A DNA stretch of 64,000 nucleotides from Eremomyces bilateralis CBS 781.70. Taxonomy: Eukaryota; Ascomycota; Dothideomycetes; Eremomycetales; Eremomycetaceae. The DNA lies in the NCBI RefSeq assembly GCF_010015585.1, contig NW_022985069.1, positions 1,858,260 to 1,922,259 of the forward strand, written 5' to 3'. A program made the position numbers and the translations under genes. The notes below the pieces were generated by a model. It was not told where the DNA came from, ran no database searches, and saw nothing but the letters and a program-made list of their open reading frames with translations. Below, piece by piece: positions 35,657 through 50,700 of the stretch (position 1 is the stretch's first letter; the number at the start of each line of letters is the position of its first letter).

Positions 35657-36469
35657 TTACATCATGTCAAGATCCTGATCTTGTGCGTGGTATACCTCCG
35701 TCTCCTTCATTTGATTGAATGACCACCGATTTTCCATGTCCTCAACGCACCCTTTGTGCATATCCCTTCCCGGGCCTTTGTATACCGGGTCCGTTGCCTG
35801 GTTGTATTTGGTAGTCTCTTGCAGCATGGACTGCGTCTGGTTATCATAATCTCGGCTTGCCAGATAATCATACCCAGAGATCATATATGGCTCAGCGTGA
35901 TGATGTCCTTGACCTTGGCCGTCTATGAGATCGATGTCCGGCGCCGGTCCATTCCGGGTTTCCGATGTTTTTCTATCCGTGAGCTGGCCCGGCTTGGGAT
36001 ATCCCTCGTACCGCAACCGTGCCATTTCTTCCTCATCGTTTATCCTCGTTGATTGAACCCCGGCATAATCCCCCGTCCCGTTCATGCTAACGTCGGTCGG
36101 CGGCGAAATCCTCCATAACTCCAACAACCGCAACCGTTGCTCATCATCCGCATTCTGGAAAAGATTGATCTGCTGTGGAAGGAGACTGTGAGGGTCGATA
36201 CTATGCCTATGCAGGACATCTGCTAACCCCGCTTGATCTAGATGAATCACTGGTTGAGTCCATCGAGGTGCAATGTGGCTCGAGTGGGTGTAATGCTGGG
36301 AAATGTAGGTAATCGGCGGTTCAGGCTCCATGGTTTCTGTTGCCTGCATGTTCGCATCTTGAGGTTCTCCTTTTCCTGACCATGTCTCTTCGTTGTACTG
36401 GATGCCATCGACGTTCCCAGACAGGCGAAGATTCTGTCGTAGAAGGGCTGAAAGTTCCTCTGTCTCCAT
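35657..36469 (-). CDS. Hypothetical protein, low-complexity C-terminus
   Basis: Single open frame of 270 residues with a good start context (ccaccATGG). I do not recognise a domain. The N-terminal half is acidic (METEELSALLRQNLRL) and includes a possibly conserved helix LLPQQINLFQNADDEQRLRLLELWRISPP (about 95-123). The C-terminal half is rich in Asp, Gln, His and Tyr and predicted disordered. No signal peptide or membrane segment. It lies tail to tail with PUP3 (217 bases apart). The amino-acid bias and context suggest a real gene, perhaps a nuclear protein, but function is unknown. Confidence 0.65.
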   Translation of the reverse strand: METEELSALLRQNLRLSGNVDGIQYNEETWSGKGEPQDANMQATETMEPEPPITYISQHYTHSSHIAPRWTQPVIHLDQAGLADVLHRHSIDPHSLLPQQINLFQNADDEQRLRLLELWRISPPTDVSMNGTGDYAGVQSTRINDEEEMARLRYEGYPKPGQLTDRKTSETRNGPAPDIDLIDGQGQGHHHAEPYMISGYDYLASRDYDNQTQSMLQETTKYNQATDPVYKGPGRDMHKGCVEDMENRWSFNQMKETEVYHAQDQDLDMM

Positions 36470-38181
36470 GGTGGACTTGTATCCTGTATTCCACGAGTTT
36501 CCTGTGGAGGACTCGTCAGTGGGCGAGGAACGCGGCAGCGACTTTCGTGAAATCCGGGCGACTCAACAAATCCCAAGCTCTTCAATGAATGATGTGTGCT
36601 GTGGAACAATCTTATATGGACATGCTCCCCCACCATAAAAAATGTAAGGATTGTGACGTGCCGGATTTGATTGCAACCTTCAGTGCTAGAGTAAATTGGT
36701 GTTTGCCTGCAGATGCATTCGAATCTTCAAAACGGATCGAGGAATTGAAAACAACGGAGGCGTACACGAAAAATTCGATATGACCAGGCCTGCAGTTGAA
36801 GATATGCTCGCTTGGGAATGGTTAGAGTTTGTCAATAGTCGAAGATGGCTTTATCACTGGGTGGATCGTCGACGGGTAGGAACGGACAGCAAGGTTCGAC
36901 TTTCCAAAAAATCGATCCAAATATGTTTTTACAACAATGGACTTTTATGAAGTAACTCTTATGAAGTAGATTCGATGTTGCCTGTTGGTGCTAAATAGAT
37001 CCCTGGTCTTTGTGAACGGTTGGAGGCAACCGTTACTAGCAACAAAGAGCTCAGGCGTTATTCAAGAAATTCGAAGCTGGCCAACTCTCGCGTAAGCGGG
37101 GATTCCAGCTGTGAAAACTCGGTCAATCAGTGGATTGTTTTGTGAATAGATGCGAAATATGAAGATTGAACGCAGATGAAACAACTTACGGTGGACGGTC
37201 GATACCGGTATATCGAGCCCTTCATCCGAACTGTCGGAACAGGGGACTCAAGCTTGGTGGGGGCGTGACATGTACTGGTGATCAGTGATGACATGGCAAA
37301 GACAGGCGCTGCTTATATTTCTTGAAATAACTTAGCTCGCATTAGGTCAAAGCCAATCGGCCTGGTATTGGTGTGTAAAAGGAAAAGGTGCGGAGCGATG
37401 TTTATTGTCATTCGTCTGCCCAGCTTATCGTGAGATGTTTGATCAGTCGACAGAGTGGCTGCGGGGTCATACAACGAGACTAGCAGAATGGAATTGTGTA
37501 GACATATCATATCCATTCTCTACTAGCTAGTGGGATCGATTGATCTTCCATCCTACTAGCAAGCTGTTGAGAGGGCGATTCTCTGTCTTGGTGCTTAAAA
37601 TGCAGAATATAGGAAATTATACATGGCATACCACCCCCTGTCGGGTTACGGTCGTGATCGTAATACACGAAACATTCCATTACCTATTCTAGCAACAAGT
37701 CTTTCGCATAATGGCTCAGCTATGTAACCTATGTTCTACTCCGTGTTCACCCTCTCAGAATCCGTGGTGGGAGTTGCTTCACCGGGATATAGATCTGATG
37801 GGATGGCTGCCTGGGCGGTGATCAGTGGCTGTCGTGGCGGTGGCGGTGACGCTGTGAAGGGGTCGCTACCGCACCGGTCCAGGTCAGGTGTTAAGGCGTC
37901 AAGGCGTCAAGTCGCGTTTCGAGCTCCTTTGCAACCAACAGCCAAAGTCCAAGCTTCACCTCCCAGACACGCACTCATCATGCAGCCTAAGTAACTTGAA
38001 CTTCCACTCGACAATCCGACACCGTTCATAACGAGACTGGATTTTGAGCATTATCCCTATCATTTCCGCTTCTCCTGAACCTTTCCTCTCGAATCACCGC
38101 CTTTCCAATCTTCCTGCAAGCTCGCCGTCCTTTCACCTCCTGCTCAGCTTGCTTCCGGACCTGCACATCTAGTTGCCGACC
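36470..38181. other. Intergenic region upstream of proteasome alpha-7
   Basis: About 1.7 kb between divergent genes. It contains a short run of ggtggc units near 37835-37850 and a direct repeat of aaggcgtc near 37892-37910. No gene is convincing; the open frames are short and overlap on both strands. Confidence 0.45.
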
Positions 38182-39285
38182 ATGGTAAGACTTCCCTAGC
38201 TAGGTGACCTACATGATCGTACACCTTACTAACTATGATCGCAAGACTTCAATAGGCACTGGATATGATCTTTCCAACTCGGTCTTCTCCCCGGACGGGA
38301 GGAACTTTCAGGTCAGCTTTGCTCCCCCATCTCCCCAGTCCCCGAGCTTACCCGCGCCTAGGTCGAATATGCCATGAAAGCGGTCGAGAATGGAGGAACT
38401 GCGATCGGAATTCGATGCAAAGACGGTGTTGTCTTTGCCATGGAGAAGCTTGTGGTCAGCAAATTGGTGAAGCCTGGCGCAAACAAGAAGATATCGACTG
38501 TGGACAAGAACATTGGGATTGTAAGCATCCTGGAGCCTGGCATCATCCATTTCACAACATCCTGACAGCCATAGGTCTGCTCCGGTCTGATGCCGGATGG
38601 ACGACATTTCGTTTCCCGTGCTCGTGATGAAGCGGCATCATGGCGAGGGCTCTACAAGGCACCGATACCGACATCCGCCCTCGCAAACCGAATGGGAAGC
38701 TATGTTCAGGCATATACTCTCTACTCCAGCGTTCGACCGTTCGGTCTTACATCAATCCTTGGTGGTTGGGACTCGGAGGCCGAGTTACCGGTGGATGGAC
38801 AGGTTGGCTCGGGACCGAAAGTGGGTGCGGGAGGGAAAAAGGAAGGCCAGAAACGAGGTGGTCCATTCCTTTATATGATTGAGCCAAGTGGTCTATACTG
38901 GGTACGCTTTGATTCAATACTCCTGCGATCTATCGCTAATGATATCTAGGGGTATTACGGTGCCGCTACTGGAAAGGGCAGACAATCCGCGAAATCGGAG
39001 CTCGAGAAACTCAATCTTTCCGAAGGCGACATCACTCTTGAGCAGGGAGTCAAGGAAGCAGCACGTATCATTTATGTGGCTCACGAAGACAGCAAGGACA
39101 AAGACTTTGAGCTTGAGATGTCGTGGGTTAGCTCATTAGATGGACCAACGAAAGGACGACATGAGGAGGTCCCAAAGGCTTTGAGAGAAGAAGCCGAGGC
39201 TTTGGCCAAGAAAGTCATTGAAGGAGAAGATGATGATGATGAAGAAGCAGAAGGTGGAGCGACTGGCGATCAAATGGAGGAGTAG
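38182..39285 (+). CDS. PRE10: 20S proteasome subunit alpha-7
   Basis: Outer-ring subunit of the 20S proteasome. Five exons, 38182..38184, 38246..38311, 38362..38520, 38575..38901 and 38950..39285, join in phase to 296 residues. Exon 1 is again only the ATG. The spliced start [34 protein letters not shown] is the alpha-subunit signature of the Pre10/PSMA3 type. Later blocks are [61 protein letters not shown] and [19 protein letters not shown] Gly/Lys-rich insert of about 30 residues lies before [10 protein letters not shown]. The tail is acidic ([12 protein letters not shown]), as in other alpha-7 subunits. Confidence 0.96.
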
Positions 39286-39587
39286 GGATGCTTAGCCCAA
39301 CCTGCGGATGGTCTGGACTCTGGCGTCTTTGGCATGCATTTGCAACTGTAATGATATCCTGCGTCATTTCGGAGTAATTGAGCTTTGAAATCAAGATTCT
39401 AGAAGGATATTCATCAAGCGAACAACACTGGGGCTGCTCTATCCATTGTAACGACCATCAAGGCACACCATCGGAAAGGCATGTTACAACCAGTGTCAAT
39501 GTGGTCATCAGGACGATGAAGGGGGTATCACATAAATCTGATTATGCTAACCAGCTGCGAGAACGCTTCATCCGCCAATTCCCAGAT

Positions 39588-40352
39588 CTAATTCCCAGAA
39601 CCACCTGCCCGAGGAAGTTCAATGTCTACTAGCCAGGGCCATTGTACGGGAAAGTCCTTAGTCCCTGAGACTATTGCATTCACGAATAGTGTCGGCTCTC
39701 CCTGTCTCAGGATATTCATCCCCAACGCAATGGCTGGCTCTTGCACATATCTCTCTTCTCAACCGCTCCAACATCTTCTTTTTCTCATCCTCCGTATAGA
39801 ATTTGGATAGTTTTAGGCTTGCTAGCTTTCCTAACGGGGAATTCGTTGTTATCGATGGCCGTGAAGTGACTTTGGTCTCTCCCCATACGTCTCGAGATCC
39901 CCTTAGATCATCAGTTTTGCGCCCCAGCCTTCGTGGATACGTCCGAAACAATGAATTCGTGGCCTAGCACGAGCAACGGCTACGAAAAGTTCCAGACACC
40001 CTATCCTTCCCTGGCCATAGGCATGATCCATGATACCCTTTGGTAGACCATGTGTAAGGGCGATGTCGACTGTCTCAATGTCGAAATCATGCCCACGTTC
40101 AGGATGATATTGAAACCCCCATGCACCCAAAGCGGGCGTAAACGGACTGGTGTAAACCCTCAGTGCCGCACCATTATTGGGAGTGAACTGGTCAGAACCT
40201 TCTTCAAGGAAGGTTTTCCCTGCATCCTGCGCGTCGGGTAAGGATCCATATCTTGATCGTATTTCCATCTTGCTGGATGGAGATGGAGGCAAATAGTATG
40301 GTTCGGGGATAGTTTGTTCTAAACTTGACCTTGTGCTTTCGTATGTCTCCAA
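39588..40352 (-). pseudogene. Decayed calcineurin-like metallophosphoesterase
   Basis: Remnant of a fungal calcineurin-like phosphoesterase. The first piece (40352-39903) reads TFLEEGSDQF, LRVYTSPFTPALGAWGF, DIALTHGLPKGIMDHAYGQGRIGC and HCFGRIHEGWGAKL, then a stop. The rest of the family's C-terminus continues in other frames: QSHFTAIDN near 39860, KKKMLERLRRE with CARASHCVGDE near 39750, and LFVNAIVSG with WPWLVDIELPRAGG to the TAG at 39588. At least two frame changes are needed. The N-terminal half with the first metal ligands (DTH, GD, GNHD) is missing upstream. The metal-binding GHIH motif has become GRIH. Together these mean the locus cannot encode an active enzyme. Confidence 0.8.
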
Positions 40353-43101
40353 GGTGGATGCTCTACAAGGTATGTTTGAACTGTGACAAGGTCGGTTATG
40401 TAGGGAAGATCCAGGAGAATAGGACCCTTGATAGCACTATGGTCGAGAGGGATGAATTTCGTCATGACAATACTTAGGGAATTAGGGGCTTGATGACATC
40501 TGTAGAATATTCGAGAGAGGATGGAGGAAGTGTATTAAAGAATATTAGATCCTGAGGCTGCATCAACCGTACAGTAAATTATGACACCGTCTTGAAGCTG
40601 TCTGGCTGCCTGTCCCACTGTAACTGAGATCCAACATTTCAAACTCACGATGTAAGTATAGATACATGAGGCAGGTATCTGGTGGTCTAGAACTAAACTT
40701 TGAGTTGCCTAGTGAGCTACTGGTATCCCGTCAACCAGGTTTCCCCTCAATCCAATTGAAGTTGGTTCAGTACCACAGAGTCCATCTGTAGATAATACGT
40801 TCATCCATTTTTGAACTCAAATATACCTGCAGAAAAACACGTCGGCTCCAACCCCCGGCTATGCAATGTGACAGATTGGACGCCTCGGATTCTGTGATAT
40901 TAGGCTTCGCCCTTTTTCATGGGCATTTCTAGGCCATCAGATTGTGATGAGTTTGGAAGGGAACCTGATAGGGGATAGACTCCGTAGAGACCTTGTCGGC
41001 GTGAGGTCATCAATTGTAGATATCAGAAAATCCCCCAAGACAAATGCCTCAAGTCCTAGCTCTTCCACAAATCAAGAACGATATGTCGGATCATTCGAAA
41101 GGAACCACCGAGTTTCGCATCCCGGAGCTTTGCAAAAAACCAGGATATCATTCCCCTCTCCCCAAGCCTCTGCATTCAGGTACACACATCTCGGATCGGG
41201 AAACCCATGAAGACTGGTTGGCAAACAATGGAAGGACTGAAAGGATTCAAGAAGATTCCTTCCTCATGAAATGGACTGTGGTATTCAGACGGAACACTCT
41301 GGTTGTAGAATAATGTAGGAAACCCGGTGTTTAGGGGTTTGGTAACATACGTTACTTCATGTCTGACAGAACGATACCGTAGAATACCTACTTTAAGACA
41401 AGGAATAGTTTGCTCAAAAGCAAGAAGAGGATGGTGATGAACGACTTTCTCCATTCTCGACGAAGAGATGACTTCCTCCGCAGACAGGAGACGTGGTAAG
41501 CTGCCCCTGCAATTACCGCTCGATCTTGGAAAGTACAAGCGAGGAACCATGTGCAACATGTTTTCGTATCCCAATATCTTGCTCCCTCCAATGGTCCTAT
41601 TGAAAACCCCAAACCTGTTCTTCTGTGCCTAGTAGTGACAGAAACCATAACGATAGTCCACGTTCGAACGCACAGCATCATCATGCGATGGTACGTCTTG
41701 ATTAGCTTTGAGGCGATGGAGCTCCATGTTGCTATTATTATTCACGATTCGCGCCTCATCGCTGTTCCGCCCCAATACCCACTGTTCTGATATTTCCCCC
41801 TGCATTTGAAGCACCTGGTGTCCGGGTAACCGAGATCCAAGCAGCGCCATTTCGCATGGCGTCTCCTCAGTCCTTGGTCCTCATTTCTCACCCCACGCCT
41901 CAAAGCAAAAGTCCAAAGGAGTCAATTGGAGGCTGGAGCTGAACAATTGAAGAATCAAGAAACCATCCGTGATGAATTGATGATCCAACTGAATGGTGTG
42001 GATTGTGGATCCAAATCAGAAACGCGGACGCTCCGCCCTGCCGATCAATAATTACCGGCCATAGCGTGCGGAAAGTTTGCAGCGCCCCAGAGACCGATTC
42101 CACCACTGCCCTAGCGTTTTCATGGTCAGATCCAGAGCACAGTCGGCTTTGCCAGTCGCCACCAACGTCGGATGCTGGATACCGAATACGCCACCGAAGA
42201 TGAAGGCGATGTTCGTGACAGACATAGAAGAGCAATTCAGACGTGAAAAAGGCATGAGTAGATGAATCGAGCCTCGTGGTCTTCGGCATGGATGGAATGT
42301 GGGCCAATTCCAAGTTCATGGAGGGCTGATTCGGTTTCATCAGGGTCATCCTGTTCCTGAATCGGAAAATTTCCAGGGGAACGCCCATCAACGATTCAAG
42401 TCTGGGAAACTAGGGGAAGACCCTCCAAGCTCGAACCATACCATCGTGCATATCGTTGGATAGAGATTCAAGAATGGAGATGGGACGTGCCGAAATTCCA
42501 TGGCTGGATTCTGCGGTTTCTAGGGCTAATATTACTCCGCCTCAAAGACTCGGGCTAGAGCGTCAAGAATCAGGACTTGCCGACTTGGTGAGCTGAGAGC
42601 CTGAGAAGTAAGAAAAGCCCGGATGGGAGAAAGATCTGCACTCAGTTGGTGCCGAAAGTGGGTCGGCTAGTTGCTGGTTTGTGTAGTGTACGGGAATATA
42701 AGAAATCTGAGCTCTAGATAGCAGATGGAAGGATATTAATAAGGACCAGGACCATATTGGTCATTATTGGATAGCTTGCATCCACCTTGTGTGTCTTTCT
42801 GTGTGTCCTGTGCGTCTTGTCCTCACCGTCTTCGTTTCACCCCTCCATCCCTCCAACCACCAGCCATCCTACTATCATCATTCACTACTTCGGCGTCGTA
42901 CACCACCATTTTAAATAGGCTCATTACCGCCTCCGTTTCGTGTCAACATCCTCATCTTCTCTCCCTCTACTTCGGCTCCCGATTGTGTCTGTTCCTCCAA
43001 TCTCTACCGCCACCACTTCTACACGAACCATCTCCAAGCCCCCTCTCCTCAACAGCTTATTTTAGGCGATTCGGTTCGCTGACACCCTCACCTCTACAGC
43101 C
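40353..43101. other. Gene-poor region upstream of GFA1
   Basis: About 2.7 kb. Short frames lie on both strands, the longest a 163-codon minus frame (42391-41900) with no recognised domain. From about 42770 to 43100 the plus strand is strongly pyrimidine-rich, as in the leader of highly expressed fungal genes, so this part is most likely the GFA1 leader. Possible TATA-like boxes are near 42690 and 42735. Confidence 0.4.
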
Positions 43102-45419
<2,318 letters not shown>

Positions 45420-46133
45420 GGATAGTACTCGTTGTCGTGTCGTCGATCATCGATGGCATCGACTGGGGCGAGAAGGCGTCTTTGGCAGCAAAAATGCATC
45501 GCTTGGGGAGGGAATTTATGACCCACCGGTTGGATTTATGGATTCACCAGAAACGAAGGAATGGTCTGATGGTATTGCAGTGATGGTCATTATGTGTGGT
45601 AATTCGATGAATGAATTTTGACGTTTACTGATTTACAAGTGTGAAAGGGATGTACATTTGTGTTGAGTTGGCGATGGAGAATCGTAATGTGATGGATTTG
45701 AAATGGCACGTGTGAAGAACATTCGTTGCGTATGTATCTGAATTTGTCAACTGATGAAGCTAGAGTGCTCTAATTAATGGTGACGCTGATCTGGACATTG
45801 AGGTTGCAGAGCTGAGGGAGTTATTGCCTCAGGCAGAATATCCAAGGTCACGTGCGAGCAGGGATATGATTGTTTCTGCCTTGGAGCCTTGGAGCCTGAG
45901 GCCGAACATTGTGGGGGAATTCCGCTGTCCCTCCACAGCCCACACAGGTCAGCAGCATCGCGATGAGAACCACGATCAACATGAACCGAGACCGCCCGGT
46001 TTGACCTTCCATTGGACATTGAATCTACACTATTGTTCATCAAGCTACTCGAGTCATCGGGTTGTTGTGGTGGGATATATTACTGCCTCCAGTACACTAC
46101 TCACCGAAGAGCCGAGTTCACAACATCGACATC
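45420..46133. other. Intergenic region between GFA1 and lumazine synthase
   Basis: Gap of 714 bases between genes on the same strand. It holds the GFA1 terminator region and the lumazine synthase promoter. No repeat or RNA gene seen. Confidence 0.5.
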
Positions 46134-46928
<795 letters not shown>

Positions 46929-47767
46929 TAAACCCGAGTAAGGGACAATCGAGAATAGTTAGCATGATATGTATTGCGCACGATCTGGAGCACGTGAGGC
47001 GTGTACTTGTGTTCTGGAATCATACCAGTAGCTGTCCGGGTTCCGCACTCGTGTTGCAGTTGTCAGTCGTAGTTGATGGGTGATACACGTAAGATAGGTG
47101 GAAAGGTGACTGATGAATTGGTTGGATTGAATGGATTGAATGGATTGAATGGATTGAATGGATTGAATGGATTGAATGGATTGATTGATTGAATGGATTG
47201 AATGGATTGAATGAATTGATTGAATTGATTGATTGAATGGATTGAATGGAACTTATATCCGATCGCGGTGTGTATCCAGAGTAATAAGAGGAAGACGCGC
47301 CCCTTGCAATCTTGGCGTCGAAGATTCAGCGCACGTTCACCTCCAGTCAGTCGTTCAGTTGTTCTTGGTGCACTCCCATCATCAACTTCACCCTTGACCA
47401 GACTGCCACCTGGAATGCATCTCTCTTCTCTCCTTCCGTCCTCTCTCCTTCTCATTTCCTCAATTCCCTCAACACGTTCACGTGGCATATTGGACGCATT
47501 ACCGATTCGAACCATTTGATGCGACGTTGCGGACCTCGACCCACGGGCTCCTCACTCGCATCCATCCTCCCTATACGGCAATCCCGCATCCCCTCATAAT
47601 CGTCCTATCGTTTCGCTGCAGCCATCATTATCCTGGTGATCCTGGATATCAAGGTGCTTCTCGACCGCGGAAGGCAGAGCGCACGCGTTTCTCTCCCACT
47701 CGCGTAATACTCGTGCTCACCGCGATGGTGTTGCTCGTCCACTCCAGGTTAGAGAACGCTTTCTAGA
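46929..47767. other. Intergenic region upstream of SET1, with a minisatellite
   Basis: Gap of 839 bases between RIB4 and SET1, both on the plus strand. It holds the GGATTGAAT minisatellite listed separately, then a C/T-rich leader from about 47300 to 47767. The 150-codon minus frame crossing the repeat is a by-product of it. Confidence 0.5.
47123..47250. repeat. Minisatellite of 9-base unit GGATTGAAT
   Basis: Between RIB4 and SET1. The unit is repeated about 13 times with some 4-base (ttga) slippage variants between 47180 and 47235. Read on the minus strand it gives runs of Asn-Pro-Phe, but I see no gene to hold it. It lies about 520 bases upstream of the SET1 start. Confidence 0.95.
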
Positions 47768-50700
47768 ATGTCGCGCGCATCCGGTGGCAGCTTTGCGGAC
47801 TTCTTTCCCAATGCTCCATCGGTTGTTCAGAGCAAGCGACTGAAACTAGCGCAACAACCTTTGTCTGCCGATCCTCCGGTGGCGCGCCATGCGTCGCAAT
47901 CGGATCACGCAGACATTATTTCAACTACCTCTGCGACTCAGTCGGCATTTGATGGCAGTTCTAACTCGACCAAAGATCAGAGCAACTCCCGTCACACGGT
48001 CGAAGATGATTCCACCCAAAGACCTGGCTCGGGAGATCTTTTGAACGGTGTGGGGTCGGAGAGTTCCTTGACTTCCACCGCGTCTTCCATCTTTAGCCAA
48101 CCAACCGGTCTTTCCAACATGCCGAGTAACCATGGCATCACGACCGCTTCTACCATTTTGACGCCCGTCACCAATACTACCGATTCATCTCCTCCCGGGA
48201 AAGCGCCTAGTCCATCACACAAGGGTTCCATTGCCGCGAAGAACACGTTCACGGATCCAAAGCCCATGCAAAATGGTACTCACGCATTTACCCCCGCTCA
48301 CACTCCGCCCGACGGGATGCTTCCAGGCCCAGGTGAAGAGCGAGGATCCGTCATCGTGTGGGATCCTGAGTTGGATACGAAACTGTCATCCAAGGAGAGA
48401 CGAAAACATCGTCCGAAGTACAAGGTGTTTGGAACAGAGGTACGTTTCCCTTGCATTTCGGTGTTCAGACCCTAATCATGTCCAGAGTCGGCAGCAGTAT
48501 CCTCCTCCGGACCCCAGACTGGCCATCGCTGGCTACACGGCCGGCGCATTTCATAAGAAGAACTCCCCGAACAAGCAGAGACTACGTCTCGCACCCTACG
48601 TTGTCAAACCTTACGCTTTCGATGCTCGAACTTCGATTGGGCCTGGACCACCGACTCAGATCGTGGTCAACGGGTTTGACCCGTTTACATCCGCGAGTCA
48701 GATCAAGGCGGTTTTCGGTAGCTATGGCGAGATCGCCGAGCTTCTGAATCAAACCGATCCGGCAACCGGAAGTTTCCTCGGCATTTGTCTCATTCGATAT
48801 CGGGATACCAAACCCCTTCGTGGCACACCCATTCCCGCATCGCAAGCCGCGAGAAAGGCGGAAAAGGAAGGCACAGGGCAACGAATCGGGTTGAAGACGG
48901 TCAAAGTCTCACGGGATCCGGAAGGACGACGATGTCGTCGCATGGTGTCGGATATCTTGCGAAGGATCAAAGACGAACAGGAAAAGGAACGCGAACGGGA
49001 ACAAAAACTTCAAGACCGCCGTGCCGTCAGTGTTGCTCCTTCACCCACGGTACCTGCACCACCGCCGGGTGCCCCCAAAGGCCCTTCGGGAACCGGATTT
49101 CGAGCCCCTCCAGTCGCCCCTCCAGTCGCCCCTCAACCCCCTCAACCTCCACGCCGACCTGACCATAATCTCATCGAAACCGAGTCTCTTCTTCAGACGA
49201 TCAAGCGCAGACCATATATATTTCTCGCCCACTGCTATGTCCCGGTCATGGGGACCACCGTTCCTCATATGTACAAGCGGTTTCGCATGTACGACGTCTA
49301 TGAGATCCGAGCGGACCAGACGGGATACTACATCACCTTCGACGACTCCAAACGTGGAGAGGACGAATGCACTCGACTATTCCGGGAATGTCACCTGAAA
49401 CTTCTTTTCAATTACATTATGAACATGGATTGCCAGCCATATGGAAATCCGAACTACCAACGAAGTCCCTCTCCAGAGCGAGCTGCAGCCCAAGCCAAAG
49501 CGAGAAAGGAGGACGAGTTCATCCGGAAACACGATGACGCGGATTTTGAAGAGGAGAAGAAGGAGCGCGCAGACCGGTTGGACCCCGTGAAAGGAGCCAT
49601 TGAAGTTCTGGTCCCTCAATTGCGGGAGATGCTGTTGAAAGACATCAAGAAGCGAATTATTGCTCCCCATCTCAATGAGTATCTGGACCCGGACCGACAT
49701 GTTGCCAAAAGGCAAAAGCTTGGGATTTCCGATCCTCCTGACAAAGCCTCGACTCGACCAACGTTTCAAATTGGGGTTGGTGATGAAAGCCCGTCCACCC
49801 CTCTCTCGAGGCATGGCTTCGCAGGGAGATCAAAACCACCATTTCGAAGAGATCATGTCACGCCAAAGGATCGACTTTCCGTGGTGGCCAGCGAAGGTAA
49901 TGCGTTTTTGGACGATCGGAGGAGGAGAATCGCGCAATCCAGACGGAGAACCCAACCGCTTCACCGACGCCTTCACGATTTTTATGATAGTGAGGACTCG
50001 GACGATGAACAGTCCGGCGCCATTCGCCCGGAATCGGAAGAGCAGGAGAGCCGTTCGGTCACGCATATTAGCCGTAGTCCCTCCCGGTCAGTCTTCGATG
50101 CCGATGAAGATGCGCCGAAACGCAAACGGAGACGACTCGACCTTGGTTGGGGAGCCGAAAGCGACGATGAACTTTTGGATGCCGTGGCTCGGAAGACTTT
50201 GGGGCATCTGATTCACAAAGAACCGGAAGACATGGCGAGAGCTGAACTGGTTCAAGTGGTTTCCACGCTTCCTCGATCGTCACACTTATGGAAACGAGCC
50301 CATGCTGAGATCAGCCTCCGAGACAGGGCAGCAGAGGATGATGAATTGTTCTTCGGCCTACAGGGCACCAAACCGGCAACCGCGGAGGTCAAGATGGATG
50401 TCGAGCCAGCGGACAACTCTTCAACTGCCATCGTGGAAGTCAAAAAGCCGAAGAAAACCAAACGACCTCCAAAGTCGCGGACAAGGAAAGAAGAGAAAGG
50501 AGAAATCGAGACCCTCGAAGTTCAAACCCAGTTACATGTTGAAGAACATGTCATCGACTCCGAGTTACCAACACCACAGCCTAGCATTGAGGGAACTCAA
50601 AAGCCCAAGCCTCGACAGCGTCGGAAATTCAATGCAAAGGCTTTCATCAAAGGTTCGCGAACTGTCGATGATGGTCCGAACGTTTTCCTGGACCTGGATG

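Noticed and set aside
41900-42391. 163-codon minus frame upstream of GFA1
   Set aside because: No recognisable motif, and neighbouring frames are as open in part; could not be supported as a gene.
47063-47515. Minus-strand 150-codon frame with Asn-Pro-Phe repeats
   Set aside because: It is the translation of the GGATTGAAT minisatellite, with no other conserved sequence or splice signals.
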